From: Qipengyuania marisflavi
Lineage (GTDB): Bacteria > Pseudomonadota > Alphaproteobacteria > Sphingomonadales > Sphingomonadaceae
NCBI RefSeq assembly: GCF_005884405.1
Contig: NZ_VCAO01000002.1
Span: 415,260-479,259 of the forward strand
Reading direction: 5' to 3'
DNA: 64,000 nt
Part shown: piece by piece, positions 8,441 through 19,681 of the stretch
How the letters are laid out: every line of letters begins with the position of its first letter
Numbering within the stretch: position 1 is the first letter of the stretch
The notes under the pieces: generated by a model
The model's input: the letters and a program-made list of their open reading frames with translations, nothing else
Told to the model about the DNA's origin: nothing
Database searches by the model: none
Made by a program: the position numbers and the translations under genes

Positions 8441-9367
8441 ATGGCTGCATTCACTGCTGCTGACGTGAAAACCCTGCGCGAGAAAACCGGCGCGGGCATG
8501 ATGGACGCCAAGAAGGCGCTCGAAGCCGCTGACGGCGATATCGAAGCTGCGGTTGACGCCTTGCGGGCCAAGGGCCTTGCCACTGCGCAGAAGAAGTCGA
8601 GCCGTACCGCGGCCGAGGGTCTCGTCGGCGTTGCCGTCGAAGGCACCAAGGGCGTTGCGGTCGAGGTGAACTCCGAAACCGATTTCGTCGCCAAGAACGA
8701 CCAGTTCCAAGATTTCGTGCGCAAAACCACCGAGGCCGCCCTAGGCGTGTCGGGTGACGATGTCGAAACGCTGAAGGCTGCTTCCTATCCCGGCGGCGGC
8801 ACTGTCGCAGACAAGCTGACCGACAATGTTGCGACCATTGGTGAAAATCAGCAGGTCCGCCGCATGAAGACAGTGTCGGTGAACTGCGGTGTGATCGTGC
8901 CTTATGTGCACAATGCTGCAGCCGCCAACCTCGGCAAGATCGGCGTGCTGGTTGCGCTGGAAAGCGAAGCCGGGGCGGACGTTCTCGAACCGCTTGGCAA
9001 GCAGTTGGCAATGCACATTGCTGCCGCGTTCCCGCAGGCGCTCGACGCGGACGGCCTTGATGCCGAAGTGATCGACCGTGAGCGCAAGATCGCTGCGGAA
9101 AAGGCTGCCGAAAGCGGCAAGCCCGCCGAAGTGCAGGACAAGATGGTTGAAGGCGCGGTGAAGAAGTTCGCCAAGGAAAACGCGCTGCTCAGCCAGGTCT
9201 TCGTGATGGACAACAAGACCCCCATCGCGGACGTGGTTGCCAAGGCTGGCAAGGAAGCCGGCGCGGCCATCGTGCTGAAGGACTATGTCCGTTTCCAGCT
9301 CGGCGAAGGCATCGAAAAAGAAGAAACCGACTTCGCGGCGGAGGTTGCTGCTGCCGTTGGCGGCTAA
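8441..9367 (+). CDS. tsf: Elongation factor Ts
   Basis: 308 residues. The N-terminal UBA-like domain ends in the signature [20 protein letters not shown], and the core carries [12 protein letters not shown], which contacts EF-Tu to release GDP. AAGGAACC lies upstream of the ATG. Co-transcribed with rpsB and followed by a strong intrinsic terminator. Confidence 0.98.
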   Translation: MAAFTAADVKTLREKTGAGMMDAKKALEAADGDIEAAVDALRAKGLATAQKKSSRTAAEGLVGVAVEGTKGVAVEVNSETDFVAKNDQFQDFVRKTTEAALGVSGDDVETLKAASYPGGGTVADKLTDNVATIGENQQVRRMKTVSVNCGVIVPYVHNAAAANLGKIGVLVALESEAGADVLEPLGKQLAMHIAAAFPQALDADGLDAEVIDRERKIAAEKAAESGKPAEVQDKMVEGAVKKFAKENALLSQVFVMDNKTPIADVVAKAGKEAGAAIVLKDYVRFQLGEGIEKEETDFAAEVAAAVGG

Positions 9368-9392
9368 GCGACACTGTAACGCACGGCATTCG

Positions 9393-9425
9393 CGGCCGCC
9401 GGACTTCGGTTCGGCGGCCGTTTTT
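9393..9425 (+). terminator. Intrinsic terminator of rpsB-tsf
   Basis: A 9-bp GC stem (CGGCCGCCG at 9393-9401, CGGCGGCCG at 9412-9420) with a 10-nt loop, followed directly by TTTTT. It begins 25 bp after the tsf stop. Confidence 0.93.
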
Positions 9426-9432
9426 GTATCGG

Positions 9433-10275
9433 CTAGGTAGCGGGGGCGACCAGCTCCACAACCCAGATTGTCGGCTTGGTAAACAGGCGGATCGGCAGCA
9501 GGCTGGTGCCCAGACCAGCCCCGACGATCAGGGTCTTGCCGCCCTCGTCGATCCTGCCGCAAGCGTAGCGGTCGCCAAATTCGGAAAGATAGGCGGGCGC
9601 GCCGCCCCACGGGTAAGCGATCTGGCCGCAATGGGTATGCCCAGCCAGCATCAGGCGCACCGAAGGCGGGAGCTGAGGAAAGGCATCCGGACTGTGGCCG
9701 AGCATAATTTGCGCCCCGCTCAGCCGCGCCAGTGCGGACATGGTCGCAGGCACATTATCCTTGCCCGTATAACCATCGTCCAGCCCGCCGATCGCGAGTG
9801 GTCCGGCTTGGGTTGCCGAATTGACCAGCAGCGTGATGCCAGCCTTCTCAAGCTCCCGAGTGATGCCCGGCATGTCGAACCAGTGATCGTGATTCCCGGG
9901 AACGGCGATTGTTGCCAGCCGAGGCGTCAGCTTGGCCAGCGGCGCGATGGCTTGGCTGGCAGCATACATATGGGTGGCGGATCGTTTCTCGCTGATAAAA
10001 TCATCCGCAATAGCCACAATATCGGGTTGCAGCGCGTTCACCTGATCGACAATCCGGGCAAGCCGTGAGGGCGGCATATCCGGCCCCGCCACATGGATAT
10101 CGCTGATCAGCACCAGCGTGAGCGGCGGCGTATCGCTGGGCAGGTCCGGCAATGAAACGGTAGTGCGACGGACCACAGGATCGGCCATCGTGTCTTCCCA
10201 CGCCCTGGCGCTGGTCAGCAGAGCGAGGCCTATCGCGGTGAGCAGCAGGATTTGCCATCTTTTGGGCTTGGTCAT
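9433..10275 (-). CDS. Membrane-anchored metallophosphoesterase
   Basis: A calcineurin-like phosphoesterase of about 280 residues. Metal ligands are in SDIHV, ADD, GNHDHW and GHTHCGQ, which match the family order D-x-H, (G)D, GNH, GHxH; the usual GDxx motif reads ADDF. One hydrophobic helix near the N terminus (ILLLTAIGLALLTSA) would anchor it with the catalytic domain in the periplasm. The frame extends to a GTG at 10308, but the ATG at 10275 (MTKPKRWQ) gives a normal anchor. Related proteins are UDP-2,3-diacylglucosamine pyrophosphatase-like (LpxG/YkuE type); substrate unknown. Confidence 0.85.
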   Translation of the reverse strand: MTKPKRWQILLLTAIGLALLTSARAWEDTMADPVVRRTTVSLPDLPSDTPPLTLVLISDIHVAGPDMPPSRLARIVDQVNALQPDIVAIADDFISEKRSATHMYAASQAIAPLAKLTPRLATIAVPGNHDHWFDMPGITRELEKAGITLLVNSATQAGPLAIGGLDDGYTGKDNVPATMSALARLSGAQIMLGHSPDAFPQLPPSVRLMLAGHTHCGQIAYPWGGAPAYLSEFGDRYACGRIDEGGKTLIVGAGLGTSLLPIRLFTKPTIWVVELVAPAT

Positions 10276-10353
10276 GGCGATGGCTTGACCATAAACAGCG
10301 CCGACCACAAGCGCGATGGCGCGGGCCTGTTCGCGCTGCTAGGACTTATCCCG

Positions 10354-11028
10354 ATGCCCAGCGATTTCGTCACCGACCCGGCCACCATTCACGGCAGCCG
10401 TATTCCCGCCGACCCGGCCAATTTCGGCGATGATATCGCGTGGGATGACCACAAGCTGGCCTATATGGCGGCACGCGTGATGGGGAAGGACGTGCTCGAT
10501 CTGGGATGTGTGCAGCATGACCCGGAAAATTACCGCAGCCGCTATTGGCTTCATCGTGCCTTGCGCGAGAAGGCGGCATCTATCCTCGGCCTCGATCTGA
10601 GCCGTGACGGTGTCGCCGCGCTGTCGGCCCGCGGGCTGGAGATCGTCCACGGCGATGCGCAGAATTTCGACCTGAGCCGCAGCTTCGATGTGATTGTGGC
10701 GGGCGATCTGATGGAGCATCTGGAGGACTTCGCGGGGTTCTTTACAAGTGTAAAACGGCATCTCAGGCCCGGCGGGGCGCTGCTCGTCTCCACACCCAAC
10801 CCCTGGTACTGGCGCAATATCGCCAAGGCGGTGCTGCGCGCGGAGGTTGACAACAATCCAGAGCACACCTGCTGGTTCGATCCGCGCACTTTGCGGCAGC
10901 TGGCGGCGCGGCATGATATGAGCCTTGGCGAGATCGCATTCGGGTCGCGCTATTCCCGTGATCGGCTGATGCCATTGCCGCGCGGGATCAAGCATACCAG
11001 CTGGCACGCCACTCTGCGCGGCGGATGA
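10354..11028 (+). CDS. SAM-dependent methyltransferase (class I)
   Basis: A protein of about 224 residues with a Rossmann methyltransferase core: motif I reads VLDLGCVQHD, motif II ends GLDLS and motif IV is FDVIVAGDLMEHLED. This is the Methyltransf_11/UbiE-like type with unknown substrate. The frame is open from 10252, but MPSDFVTDP at 10354 avoids overlap with the divergent phosphoesterase and has AGGA upstream. The later PNPWYWRNIAKAVLR segment resembles methyltransferases of cell-surface gene clusters. Confidence 0.8.
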   Translation: MPSDFVTDPATIHGSRIPADPANFGDDIAWDDHKLAYMAARVMGKDVLDLGCVQHDPENYRSRYWLHRALREKAASILGLDLSRDGVAALSARGLEIVHGDAQNFDLSRSFDVIVAGDLMEHLEDFAGFFTSVKRHLRPGGALLVSTPNPWYWRNIAKAVLRAEVDNNPEHTCWFDPRTLRQLAARHDMSLGEIAFGSRYSRDRLMPLPRGIKHTSWHATLRGG

Positions 11029-11101
11029 GGCGATCCGCACCCTTGGCAGCACGGCACTGGCGCACTAAGGCCGCGCAAACCCACAATCTTGCGAGCTGCT
11101 G

Positions 11102-11818
11102 ATGAGCCATCCCACCTACAAGCGCGTTCTCCTGAAGCTTTCGGGCGAAGTGCTGATGGGCGGCCAGCAGTTCGGGATCGACCCGGCTTTCGTTCTGGAG
11201 ATGGCGAAAGAGGTGAAGGCAGCCAAGGAAACCGGGCTGGAGATTTGCCTGGTGATCGGCGGCGGCAATATCTTTCGCGGGATGGCCGGTGCGGCGCAGG
11301 GCATGGACCGTGCGCAAGCCGATTATATGGGTATGCTGGCCACCGTCATGAACGCGCTGGCGATGCAGAGCGCGCTGGAACAGATCGGTGTTCCCACCCG
11401 CGTGCAGTCAGCCATCGAGATGGACAAGGTGTGCGAGCCGGTGATCCGCCGCCGCGCCGAACGCCATCTTGAAAAGGGCCGCATCGTGATTTTCGCCGCC
11501 GGAGTGGGCGCGCCGTATTTCACCACCGATTCCGGGGCCGCATTGCGCGCCGCCGAAATGCGCTGCGACGCTTTGCTCAAGGGCACCAGCGTTGATGGCG
11601 TGTACAGCGCCGATCCGAAGAAAGATCCGGACGCAAAGCGTTATGATAGCGTGAGTTACGACCGGGTGCTCGCAGACAATCTCAAGGTCATGGATGCCTC
11701 CGCCGTCGCGCTGTGCCGCGATAACGGTATTCCCATCGTGGTCTTTTCCATTCGCGAGCAGGGCAATCTTGCCCGCGTGCTGGTGGGCGAGGGCACGCAG
11801 ACCATCGTTACCAGTTAA
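11102..11818 (+). CDS. pyrH: UMP kinase
   Basis: 238 residues, amino-acid kinase fold. It phosphorylates UMP to UDP for pyrimidine nucleotide synthesis. It shows [11 protein letters not shown] at the phosphate-binding N terminus, [10 protein letters not shown], and [17 protein letters not shown] near the UMP and allosteric region. First gene of the conserved pyrH-frr-uppS-cdsA-dxr-rseP-bamA run. Confidence 0.97.
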   Translation: MSHPTYKRVLLKLSGEVLMGGQQFGIDPAFVLEMAKEVKAAKETGLEICLVIGGGNIFRGMAGAAQGMDRAQADYMGMLATVMNALAMQSALEQIGVPTRVQSAIEMDKVCEPVIRRRAERHLEKGRIVIFAAGVGAPYFTTDSGAALRAAEMRCDALLKGTSVDGVYSADPKKDPDAKRYDSVSYDRVLADNLKVMDASAVALCRDNGIPIVVFSIREQGNLARVLVGEGTQTIVTS

Positions 11819-11844
11819 TCACCACAAACCAGACCGAGGAAGCC

Positions 11845-12402
11845 ATGGCAAAATACGACAAAGCTGACATCGAGCGCCGCATGAAGGGCGCGATTGAAGC
11901 CCTGAAGGGTGACCTGTCGGGCCTGCGCACCGGGCGCGCCAACACCAGCCTGCTCGACCCCGTAATGGTCGAGGTTTACGGATCGATGATGCCGCTGAAC
12001 CAGGTGGCAACCGTCTCCGCGCCGGAACCGAGGATGCTGAGCGTACAGGTCTGGGACAAGGCCAATATCACGCCGGTCGAAAAGGGTATCGCGCGGGCCA
12101 ATCTGGGCCTCAACCCGATGATTGATGGGCAGACCCTGAGGTTGCCGCTGCCGGATCTGACCGAGGAGCGCCGCAAGGACCTTGCCAAGCTGGCGGGCGA
12201 ATATGGCGAAAAGGCCAAGATCGCCATCCGCAACGTGCGCCGCGACGGTATGGAAACGCTCAAGGAAGACGAGAAGAAGAAGGAAATCTCCGAAGACGAT
12301 CGCAAGCGGTCCGAGGATGAGGTCCAGAAACTGACCGACAAATATGTCGCCGATACCGATGAAGCGGTGGCGGCAAAGGTGAAAGAGATCCTGACCCAGT
12401 AA
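11845..12402 (+). CDS. frr: Ribosome recycling factor
   Basis: 185 residues, full length. It has the L-shaped RRF fold signatures LRTGRANTSLLDPVMVEVYG and IRNVRRDGMETLK. It splits post-termination ribosomes together with EF-G. A GAGGAAG site precedes the ATG. Confidence 0.98.
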   Translation: MAKYDKADIERRMKGAIEALKGDLSGLRTGRANTSLLDPVMVEVYGSMMPLNQVATVSAPEPRMLSVQVWDKANITPVEKGIARANLGLNPMIDGQTLRLPLPDLTEERRKDLAKLAGEYGEKAKIAIRNVRRDGMETLKEDEKKKEISEDDRKRSEDEVQKLTDKYVADTDEAVAAKVKEILTQ

Positions 12403-12424
12403 GGGCAGGTACCGGAGTGAGAGG

Positions 12425-13094
<670 letters not shown>

Positions 13095-13108
<14 letters not shown>

Positions 13109-13808
13109 ACAGCAGACGGCACCGCAGCCGAAAAAGAACGCCGATTTGCCAGTACGGCTGGCCTCGGCCATCGCGATGTTGGCTTTGGCGGGCGGTGCCC
13201 TGTGGATGGGTGGGCAGTGGCTGGATCTGTTTATCCTGGTCGTGGTGCTGGCGACACTGGTTGAGTTGGTGCTGCTGGTGGTCAAGGCGACGACCAACAT
13301 CCCCTATCGGCTGGGAGCGATTTTGGCTGGCACGATCTATGTGGGGCTCGCCGGGATATTCCTGTCGCGCTTTCCTGTGGCCATTGTGATCGGCGTGGTG
13401 GGTGCAGTGATCTGTGTCGATACCTTCGCCTATTTTTTCGGCCGCACATTGGGCGGGCCAAAGATTGCCCCGCGCATCAGCCAGTCAAAGACGTGGGCAG
13501 GGCTGCTGGGCGGCATCATTGGCGCGACCGCCTGGGTCGCAGCGTGGATTTACACCATTGCCCGCGCGACCAGCGGCGATACGACGATGCCCTTCGACGG
13601 TATGGAAATGCTGCAAATCCTGGCCATCGGCACAGCGGTGGCAGTGGCGGCGCAGGCCGGCGATTTCTTTGAAAGCTGGCTCAAGCGCAAGGCGGGGGTC
13701 AAGGACAGCTCGCGCATAATTCCGGGGCATGGCGGCGTGTTCGACCGCACCGATGGACTGATCCCGGTTGTGCTGCTGGCAGGCGGGATGCTCGGCGCCG
13801 CTGTATGA
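13095..13808 (+). CDS. cdsA: Phosphatidate cytidylyltransferase
   Basis: A multi-pass membrane enzyme making CDP-diacylglycerol, the substrate of PssA and PgsA also encoded in this window. The family signature S-x-L-K-R-x4-K-D...PGHGG-x-x-DR-x-D is complete (SWLKRKAGVKD, IPGHGGVFDRTD). The frame is open to an ATG at 13059, but a TTG at 13095 preceded by GGGAGAGA needs only a 14-bp overlap with uppS, so it is chosen. That gives 237 residues. The stop overlaps dxr by 4 bp (ATGA). Confidence 0.92.
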
Positions 13809-14962
13809 CCCGCACGATTTCCATTCTCGGGGCGACCGGATCGGTTGGCTCCTCCACGCTCGATTTGCTGCGCCGCAATCGCGATGATTGGGAGGTGGTC
13901 GCGCTGACTGCCAATTCCAGCGTTGCCGAACTTGCCGCACTGGCGCGCGAATTCAACGCGCAGATCGCGGTGGTTGCTGACGAGAGCCTGCTGGGCGATC
14001 TGACCGAAGCTCTGTCGGGCAGCGGGATCGAAGTCGCTGCGGGCAAGCGCGCATTGTGCGAGGCGGCTTCGCATCCCACCAATGTGGTTGTGGCTGCGAT
14101 TGTCGGCTGTGCCGGATTGGCGCCGACCATGGCGGCAATTGAACAGGGCTGCATCGTGGCGCTCGCCAACAAGGAAGCGCTGGTCTCTGCTGGCGAGGTG
14201 ATGACCGCCGCTGTGGCGAAGCATGGCGCGACATTGCTGCCCGTGGATAGCGAGCACAATGCCATCTTCCAGTGCTTGCAGGGCAACGACATCACCGACG
14301 TCAGTACGATAACGCTGACCGCCAGCGGCGGACCGCTGCGGTTGTGGACGCCCGGGCAATTGGCCGCAGCAACGCCTGCAGAAGCGATTGCACATCCTAA
14401 TTGGGACATGGGCGACAAGATCAGCGTCGATTCCGCGACCATGTTTAACAAGGGTCTCGAACTGATCGAGGCGCATCACCTGTTCCCGGTCGGGCTCGAC
14501 CGCATCCGCATCGTGGTTCACCCGCAAAGCGTGATCCATTCAATGGTGGAGTACCGCGACGGCTCAACGCTGGCTCAGCTTGGCCCATCGGATATGCGCG
14601 TGCCGATTGCGTCATGCTTGGCATGGCCTCAGCGTATGGACACGCCGTGCGAGCGGCTGGATCTTGCCGCCATTGGCGAACTGAGCTTTTTCCCGCCTGA
14701 CGAGGACCGCTTTCCTGCGACCAGACTGGCGCGCGAGGCGGCGCAGGCTGGCGGCGGTGTGCCCGCAGTGCTCAATGCCGCGAACGAGATCGCGGTGGCC
14801 GCATTTCTTGACGGTAAGATCGCATTCACGAAGATTGCGGTAACGGTGGAGGATATGCTGACCCGCGGAAACCCGCCCGCTGCGCCGGGTTGTCTGGATG
14901 ATGTGATTAATCTCGACGCCGAAACGCGTAGCCATGCGGCGGAAATTCTGGAGCTTGCCTGA
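13805..14962 (+). CDS. dxr: 1-deoxy-D-xylulose-5-phosphate reductoisomerase
   Basis: 385 residues. It performs the second step of the MEP isoprenoid pathway, NADPH-dependent conversion of DXP to MEP. It has the NADPH loop GATGSVGSSTLDLL, the metal and substrate motifs VDSEHNAIFQCL and LTASGGPLR, and KISVDSATMFNKGLELIEAH. It feeds precursors to uppS in the same operon. Confidence 0.98.
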   Translation: MTRTISILGATGSVGSSTLDLLRRNRDDWEVVALTANSSVAELAALAREFNAQIAVVADESLLGDLTEALSGSGIEVAAGKRALCEAASHPTNVVVAAIVGCAGLAPTMAAIEQGCIVALANKEALVSAGEVMTAAVAKHGATLLPVDSEHNAIFQCLQGNDITDVSTITLTASGGPLRLWTPGQLAAATPAEAIAHPNWDMGDKISVDSATMFNKGLELIEAHHLFPVGLDRIRIVVHPQSVIHSMVEYRDGSTLAQLGPSDMRVPIASCLAWPQRMDTPCERLDLAAIGELSFFPPDEDRFPATRLAREAAQAGGGVPAVLNAANEIAVAAFLDGKIAFTKIAVTVEDMLTRGNPPAAPGCLDDVINLDAETRSHAAEILELA

Positions 14963-14963
14963 C

Positions 14964-16103
14964 TTGGACGGATCGATCCCTTTCTGGATGTATATACTGG
15001 GCTTCCCGCTGTTGCTGGGGCCATTGGTGACATTGCACGAGCTGGGACATTATCTGGTCGGGCGCTGGTTCGGCGTGCAGGCAGAAGCGTTTTCCGTCGG
15101 CTTCGGCAAGGAATTGTACGGCTGGACCGACAAGCGCGGGACACGCTGGAAATTGTCCGCCCTGCCCTTGGGCGGTTATGTCCAGTTCAAGGGCGATATG
15201 AACCCGGCGAGTATTCCCGATGCGGAGGCAAACACTCAGGCATCGCCGGCGGAGCGGGATGGCAGCTTCCACCACGCTGCGCTGTGGAAACGCGCGCTGA
15301 TCGTATTCGCCGGTCCGGCGACGAATATCATTGTCACATTGGCGATTTTCGCTGCCTTTTTCCTGGCGTTGGGCAGACCGGTTCCTGCCGATCCGGTCGA
15401 ACAGCTGACAATCTCTGCATTCTCCGAACAATCCACCGCGCGTGAAGCCGGTCTGCAGGCGGGTGACCGCATTGTCAGCGTTGAAGGCCGGAAAATGGAA
15501 TCGTTCTTTGACCTGCGCCGCGCCGTGATGCTGTATCCGGGCCGCACGCTGGCCATGACGGTCGAACGCGAAGGAAATATGCGTCAGTTTGCTGTCCCCG
15601 TGGCGGCGATCGAGGACACCGACCAGTTCGGAAACAAGTCAAAAATCGGACTGATCGGGGTGATGCCCGCCGCCGCCGGGTTCGATTTTAAAGCGGTTGG
15701 TCCCGTTAATGCGGTCGGTCTGGCGGTTGATGAAACCATCAGCATTGCCAAGATGATGGGCACCGGAATCGTGCAGATTTTTACCGGCGAACGCTCGGTC
15801 AAGGAACTTGGCGGACCGGTGACGATTGGCAAGGTCGCGGGCGAGCAGTTGAGTCTCGGCTGGCGGGATTTCGTCAACTTCGCTGCGCTTATCTCGCTTA
15901 ACTTGGCGTTCATCAACCTCCTGCCAATCCCCGCGCTCGACGGTGGGCATCTGGCATTCTACGCGGCGGAAGCCATTCGCCGTAAGCCAGTTGGTCCAAG
16001 GGGTCAGGAAGTGGCGTATCGCGCCGGCGTGGCGCTTGTGCTGATGCTGATGATATTCGTCACGATCAACGACCTGGCAAAGCTCCCGATATTCGGGAAA
16101 TAG
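14964..16103 (+). CDS. rseP: RIP metalloprotease RseP (site-2 protease family)
   Basis: An intramembrane zinc protease of about 380 residues. It has the HELGH motif in the first transmembrane helix, a PDZ region in the middle (AREAGLQAGDRIVSVEGRK) and the second active-site motif NLLPIPALDGGHL near the C terminus. It cleaves anti-sigma factors and signal-peptide remnants. The frame could start at an ATG at 14934 inside dxr; a TTG at 14964 with GGAG about 10 nt upstream lies just past the dxr stop and is used here. Confidence 0.93.
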   Translation: MDGSIPFWMYILGFPLLLGPLVTLHELGHYLVGRWFGVQAEAFSVGFGKELYGWTDKRGTRWKLSALPLGGYVQFKGDMNPASIPDAEANTQASPAERDGSFHHAALWKRALIVFAGPATNIIVTLAIFAAFFLALGRPVPADPVEQLTISAFSEQSTAREAGLQAGDRIVSVEGRKMESFFDLRRAVMLYPGRTLAMTVEREGNMRQFAVPVAAIEDTDQFGNKSKIGLIGVMPAAAGFDFKAVGPVNAVGLAVDETISIAKMMGTGIVQIFTGERSVKELGGPVTIGKVAGEQLSLGWRDFVNFAALISLNLAFINLLPIPALDGGHLAFYAAEAIRRKPVGPRGQEVAYRAGVALVLMLMIFVTINDLAKLPIFGK

Positions 16104-16242
16104 CCGGGGAAAGGGAGACAGCAGGGGCGGCAATTCACTCCACCAATGCTTGATTGACCGCGACGCATGAGGCAGGGGACCTTCGGGCCATGCCGCACCA
16201 CGCGACGCGGCTCCGCCACGGACCCGACAACAGCCGGTATCC

Positions 16243-18990
16243 ATGAATTTTAACGAGGACGGGATCTCCTTGTCGATGTATATTTTAGCTACTGCCGCCA
16301 CGGAAAATGTCCGTTTGCGCCGGACACCTGCAGCGCGGCTGGCCATCGGCCTATTGGCCGGAACCATGCTTGGCGGCGTTCCACACGCTGCCTGGGCTCA
16401 GGAAGAAACCACTGACCAAGCGGTCGCTGCGCCAGTTGTGCAGCAGGACATCGTGACCACCATCGCGGTGGCTGGTGCTCAGCGGCTCGAGCCTCAGACT
16501 ATCCTGTCATACATTCGGCTGCGTCCGGGCCAGACATATACTCAGGCTGTTGGCGATCAGGTCCTGAAGGACCTTTACGCCACCGAATTGTTCTCCAGCG
16601 CCAATGTGGTCAACAATGCCGGCAATGTCGTCATTACCGTGGTTGAAAACCCGGTGATCAACCGCATCATTCTGGAAGGCAACAAGCGCCTGAAGAACGA
16701 CAAGATCGTTCCCGAGATAAAGCTTTCACCGCGCCAGATTTTCACCCGTTCAAAGGTTCGCGCGGATGTGGCCCGGATTATCGAGCTGTACAAGCGTCAG
16801 GGCCGGTTCGCCGCCACTGTCGAGCCGAAGATGGTGCAACTGAGTCAGAACCGCGTTGATGTGGTGTTCGAAATTCAGGAAGGACCCAAGTCCAAGGTCC
16901 GCCAGATCAACATCATCGGCAACGAACAGTTTTCCGATGGTGAAGTGCGCAGCGAAATGCTGACCAAGCAGGCGCGGCTGACCAGCTTCCTTAGCTCGAA
17001 CACCAGCTACGATCCTGACCGTCTGGCGTTCGACCAACAAAAGCTGCGGCAGTTCTACCTGACGCAAGGTTACGCCGATTTTCGCGTAGTTTCGGCGGTT
17101 GCGGAACTCACCCCGGACAAGCGCGACTTCATTATCACCTATGTGGTTGAAGAGGGTGAGCGCTACAAATTCTCAGACCTGACGGTCGAAAGCCAGCTGC
17201 GCGATTTCAACAGCGAATCGATGACCAGCCGGCTGCCGATGAAAACCGGCGATTGGTATGATGCCAAGCTGGTCGAAGACACGGTTGAGCAGATGAGCGA
17301 ACTGGCTGGCACCTTTGGCTACGCCTTTGCTGAAGTGCAGCCCGAATTCCGGCGCAATGCCGAAGACAAGACGATGAGCGTGAACTTCGTGCTTCGCGAA
17401 GCACCGCGCGTTTATGTCGAGCGGATCGACGTTAACGGCAACACTCTGACGCAGGACAAGGTGCTGCGCCGCGAATTCCGCCTTTCGGAAGGCGATGCAT
17501 TCAATTCGCTAGCGGTTCGCCGGACTGCGGCGCGCATCAATTCGCTCGGCTTCTTCCAGGAAAACCTCGAGATCAATCAGGTCCAGGGCAGCGCGCCCGA
17601 CCGGATCATTCTCGAAGCCAATGTCCAGGAACAGGCGACCGGCGAATTGCAGCTGTCGGCGGGCTTCTCGTCGCTGGAAAGCTTCATTCTTGCCGGCAGC
17701 ATCCGCCAACGCAACTTCCGCGGCCGCGGCCAGACGGTCGGGCTGAGCGTAAATTACTCGCGGTTTTCGAAATCGGCGCAGGTCAGCTTTTCGGAACCTT
17801 ATGTGTTTGACCGGAATATTTCGGCGGGCGCCGACATTTACCGCAAGGATTTCAACAGCTTTAACTTCCGTAACAATGAGCGGAATACCACTTTCCAGCA
17901 ATCGACCACGGGTGCGTCAATGCGGTTAGGTGTGCCGTTGACCGAATATCTGGCGGCGATTGGTAGCTACACATTCAATTACGATGATATTTCTCTCGAC
18001 GAGGCGAGCTATTTCTCAGATCGCGACGGCGATGGGATCGCTACTTGTGACCCGCTCCGCGCAGGCCGTTTCCTCTGTGAAGCAATCGGCAAGCGGTCGA
18101 GCTCTATCCTCGGTCTGTCGCTCAATTACGACACGCTCGACAGTCGCTTGCGCCCTACGCGTGGTGAGACCATCACCAATACATTCGAATTCGCCGGACT
18201 TGGCGGTTCTGTCAAATATCTCAAGATGCGCAGCCGCATGGGCAAATACTGGCCTGTTTTGGGTGACTTCATTTTCTCGGTCACTGCGGAAGGTGGCTGG
18301 ATCAAGGGGCTGGAAAATAATAACATTCCGGGTTCAGACGATATTCGACTCACTGACCGCTTCTTCCTCGGTGAACCGCAGATACGTGGTTTCGACATCC
18401 GCGGTGTTGGTCCGCGCGTGATCCGTCTCGACTATATCGACGATGACAATGATCCGGCGACGCCGAATGTGCCTGAGTCGATCGATGCCGCATTGTCTGG
18501 CGATCAGCGCTCAGATGACGCGATTGGCGGCAAGGCGTATTACCTGGGCCGCGCCGAACTTGAAATTCCGCTGGGTAGCGGCGCGCGCAATCTCGGTCTG
18601 CGCCCGTCGATCTTTCTCGATGTTGGCTCGCTATTTGGCGTACAGCGCCCGATCCTGCAGGATTTCCCCAATGGTGCGCAGGCAACCGACGCAAATGGGC
18701 AATTGCTGTTCATCCAAGCGGGTGTCGATGAAGACGGTGATCCCATTACAACGCTGGTCACTTCCCCGACCGCACCGGATGGCACGCCCAATGCGCGCAG
18801 CGTGATCCCCAATACCTTCTTCAAGGAGGTCTTTGTTGGTGATACGATCAGCCCGCGTATTTCGGCGGGTATTGGGGTCAACTGGAATTCGCCATTCGGT
18901 CCGTTCAGGATCGATCTAGCCTATGCCATTAAAAGCGCTGTCGGTGACGATACCAAGCTCTTCTCGTTTAACGTAGGAACCCAATTCTGA
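16243..18990 (+). CDS. bamA: Outer membrane protein assembly factor BamA
   Basis: 915 residues. A signal peptide ends near HAAWAQ; then come five POTRA repeats (residues about 65-430) and a C-terminal 16-stranded beta-barrel ending in an aromatic residue (NVGTQF), the BAM recognition signal. The barrel carries the conserved RGF segment (IRGFDIRG). The listed ATG gives a long leader; TTG 16270 or ATG 16276, just after GAGGACGGGA, may be the true start. A calcium-loop-like insert (DRDGDG) sits in one barrel loop. Its stop overlaps the next start by one base. Confidence 0.96.
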   Translation: MNFNEDGISLSMYILATAATENVRLRRTPAARLAIGLLAGTMLGGVPHAAWAQEETTDQAVAAPVVQQDIVTTIAVAGAQRLEPQTILSYIRLRPGQTYTQAVGDQVLKDLYATELFSSANVVNNAGNVVITVVENPVINRIILEGNKRLKNDKIVPEIKLSPRQIFTRSKVRADVARIIELYKRQGRFAATVEPKMVQLSQNRVDVVFEIQEGPKSKVRQINIIGNEQFSDGEVRSEMLTKQARLTSFLSSNTSYDPDRLAFDQQKLRQFYLTQGYADFRVVSAVAELTPDKRDFIITYVVEEGERYKFSDLTVESQLRDFNSESMTSRLPMKTGDWYDAKLVEDTVEQMSELAGTFGYAFAEVQPEFRRNAEDKTMSVNFVLREAPRVYVERIDVNGNTLTQDKVLRREFRLSEGDAFNSLAVRRTAARINSLGFFQENLEINQVQGSAPDRIILEANVQEQATGELQLSAGFSSLESFILAGSIRQRNFRGRGQTVGLSVNYSRFSKSAQVSFSEPYVFDRNISAGADIYRKDFNSFNFRNNERNTTFQQSTTGASMRLGVPLTEYLAAIGSYTFNYDDISLDEASYFSDRDGDGIATCDPLRAGRFLCEAIGKRSSSILGLSLNYDTLDSRLRPTRGETITNTFEFAGLGGSVKYLKMRSRMGKYWPVLGDFIFSVTAEGGWIKGLENNNIPGSDDIRLTDRFFLGEPQIRGFDIRGVGPRVIRLDYIDDDNDPATPNVPESIDAALSGDQRSDDAIGGKAYYLGRAELEIPLGSGARNLGLRPSIFLDVGSLFGVQRPILQDFPNGAQATDANGQLLFIQAGVDEDGDPITTLVTSPTAPDGTPNARSVIPNTFFKEVFVGDTISPRISAGIGVNWNSPFGPFRIDLAYAIKSAVGDDTKLFSFNVGTQF

Positions 18991-19655
18991 TGAAAATTCT
19001 TGCCAAATCGCTCGCGCTTGCGGGTATCGCCAGCGCTGCGTTTGTCGCTACTCCCGCCGCTGCACAGGTCGCGGGCATCGCCACCAGCAGCCCGGAAGCC
19101 GTGATCGTCCGCTCCGCCGCACGCATCGCTGCGTATCAGCAGATCGATCAGCAATATGCCGCGCAGATCCAGCAGGCCCGCACTGTTCGCCAGGAAATTC
19201 AGGCGCTGCAGGTCAGTCTGGACACAAACAAGGACAACCAGCTCAGCGAGCAGGAAGTCGCTGCCAATCCGGGTGTGGTTCAGCAGGTCCAGCAGAAGGA
19301 ACAGCAGATTGGTCAGATCAGCCAGCCTATCGTTCTGGCACAGACATACGCGGTAGAACAGCTGATCAATGACTACAACAATGCGCGTCAGCAGGTGATC
19401 TCCCAGAAAAAGATCCAAATCATGTTGGCACCCGATGCCATTCAGTGGGCACCTGATAGCGTCAACGTTACTGCCGATATCGTTGCGGCGCTGGATAAGC
19501 GTGTTCCTACTGTCCAGATTGTTCCGCCCGCCGGCTGGCAGCCGCGCCGCGAATCGTACCAGCTGCAGCAGACGGTGCAGCAGGTGCTGGTTCAGGTGGC
19601 TCAGCAGCAGGCAGCAGCTGCTGCCCAGCCGCAGCCGCAGACCGACGGCCGTTAA
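18990..19655 (+). CDS. skp: OmpH/Skp family periplasmic chaperone
   Basis: 221 residues with a clear signal peptide (cleavage after ATPAAA). The middle is rich in Gln, Lys and Glu in heptad-like patterns, as in the coiled-coil tentacles of Skp, which carries unfolded outer-membrane proteins to BamA. The C terminus is a low-complexity Gln/Ala/Pro tail (residues about 190-221). It contains an EF-hand-like [12 protein letters not shown] segment. It directly follows bamA with a 1-bp overlap. Confidence 0.88.
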   Translation: MKILAKSLALAGIASAAFVATPAAAQVAGIATSSPEAVIVRSAARIAAYQQIDQQYAAQIQQARTVRQEIQALQVSLDTNKDNQLSEQEVAANPGVVQQVQQKEQQIGQISQPIVLAQTYAVEQLINDYNNARQQVISQKKIQIMLAPDAIQWAPDSVNVTADIVAALDKRVPTVQIVPPAGWQPRRESYQLQQTVQQVLVQVAQQQAAAAAQPQPQTDGR

Positions 19656-19681
19656 GCCAGAGATCGGCAGGGGCAGAGGAT

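Noticed and set aside
16086..16098. Terminator at the end of rseP
   Set aside because: CCCGA/TCGGG is only a 5-bp stem inside the coding end with no T tract.
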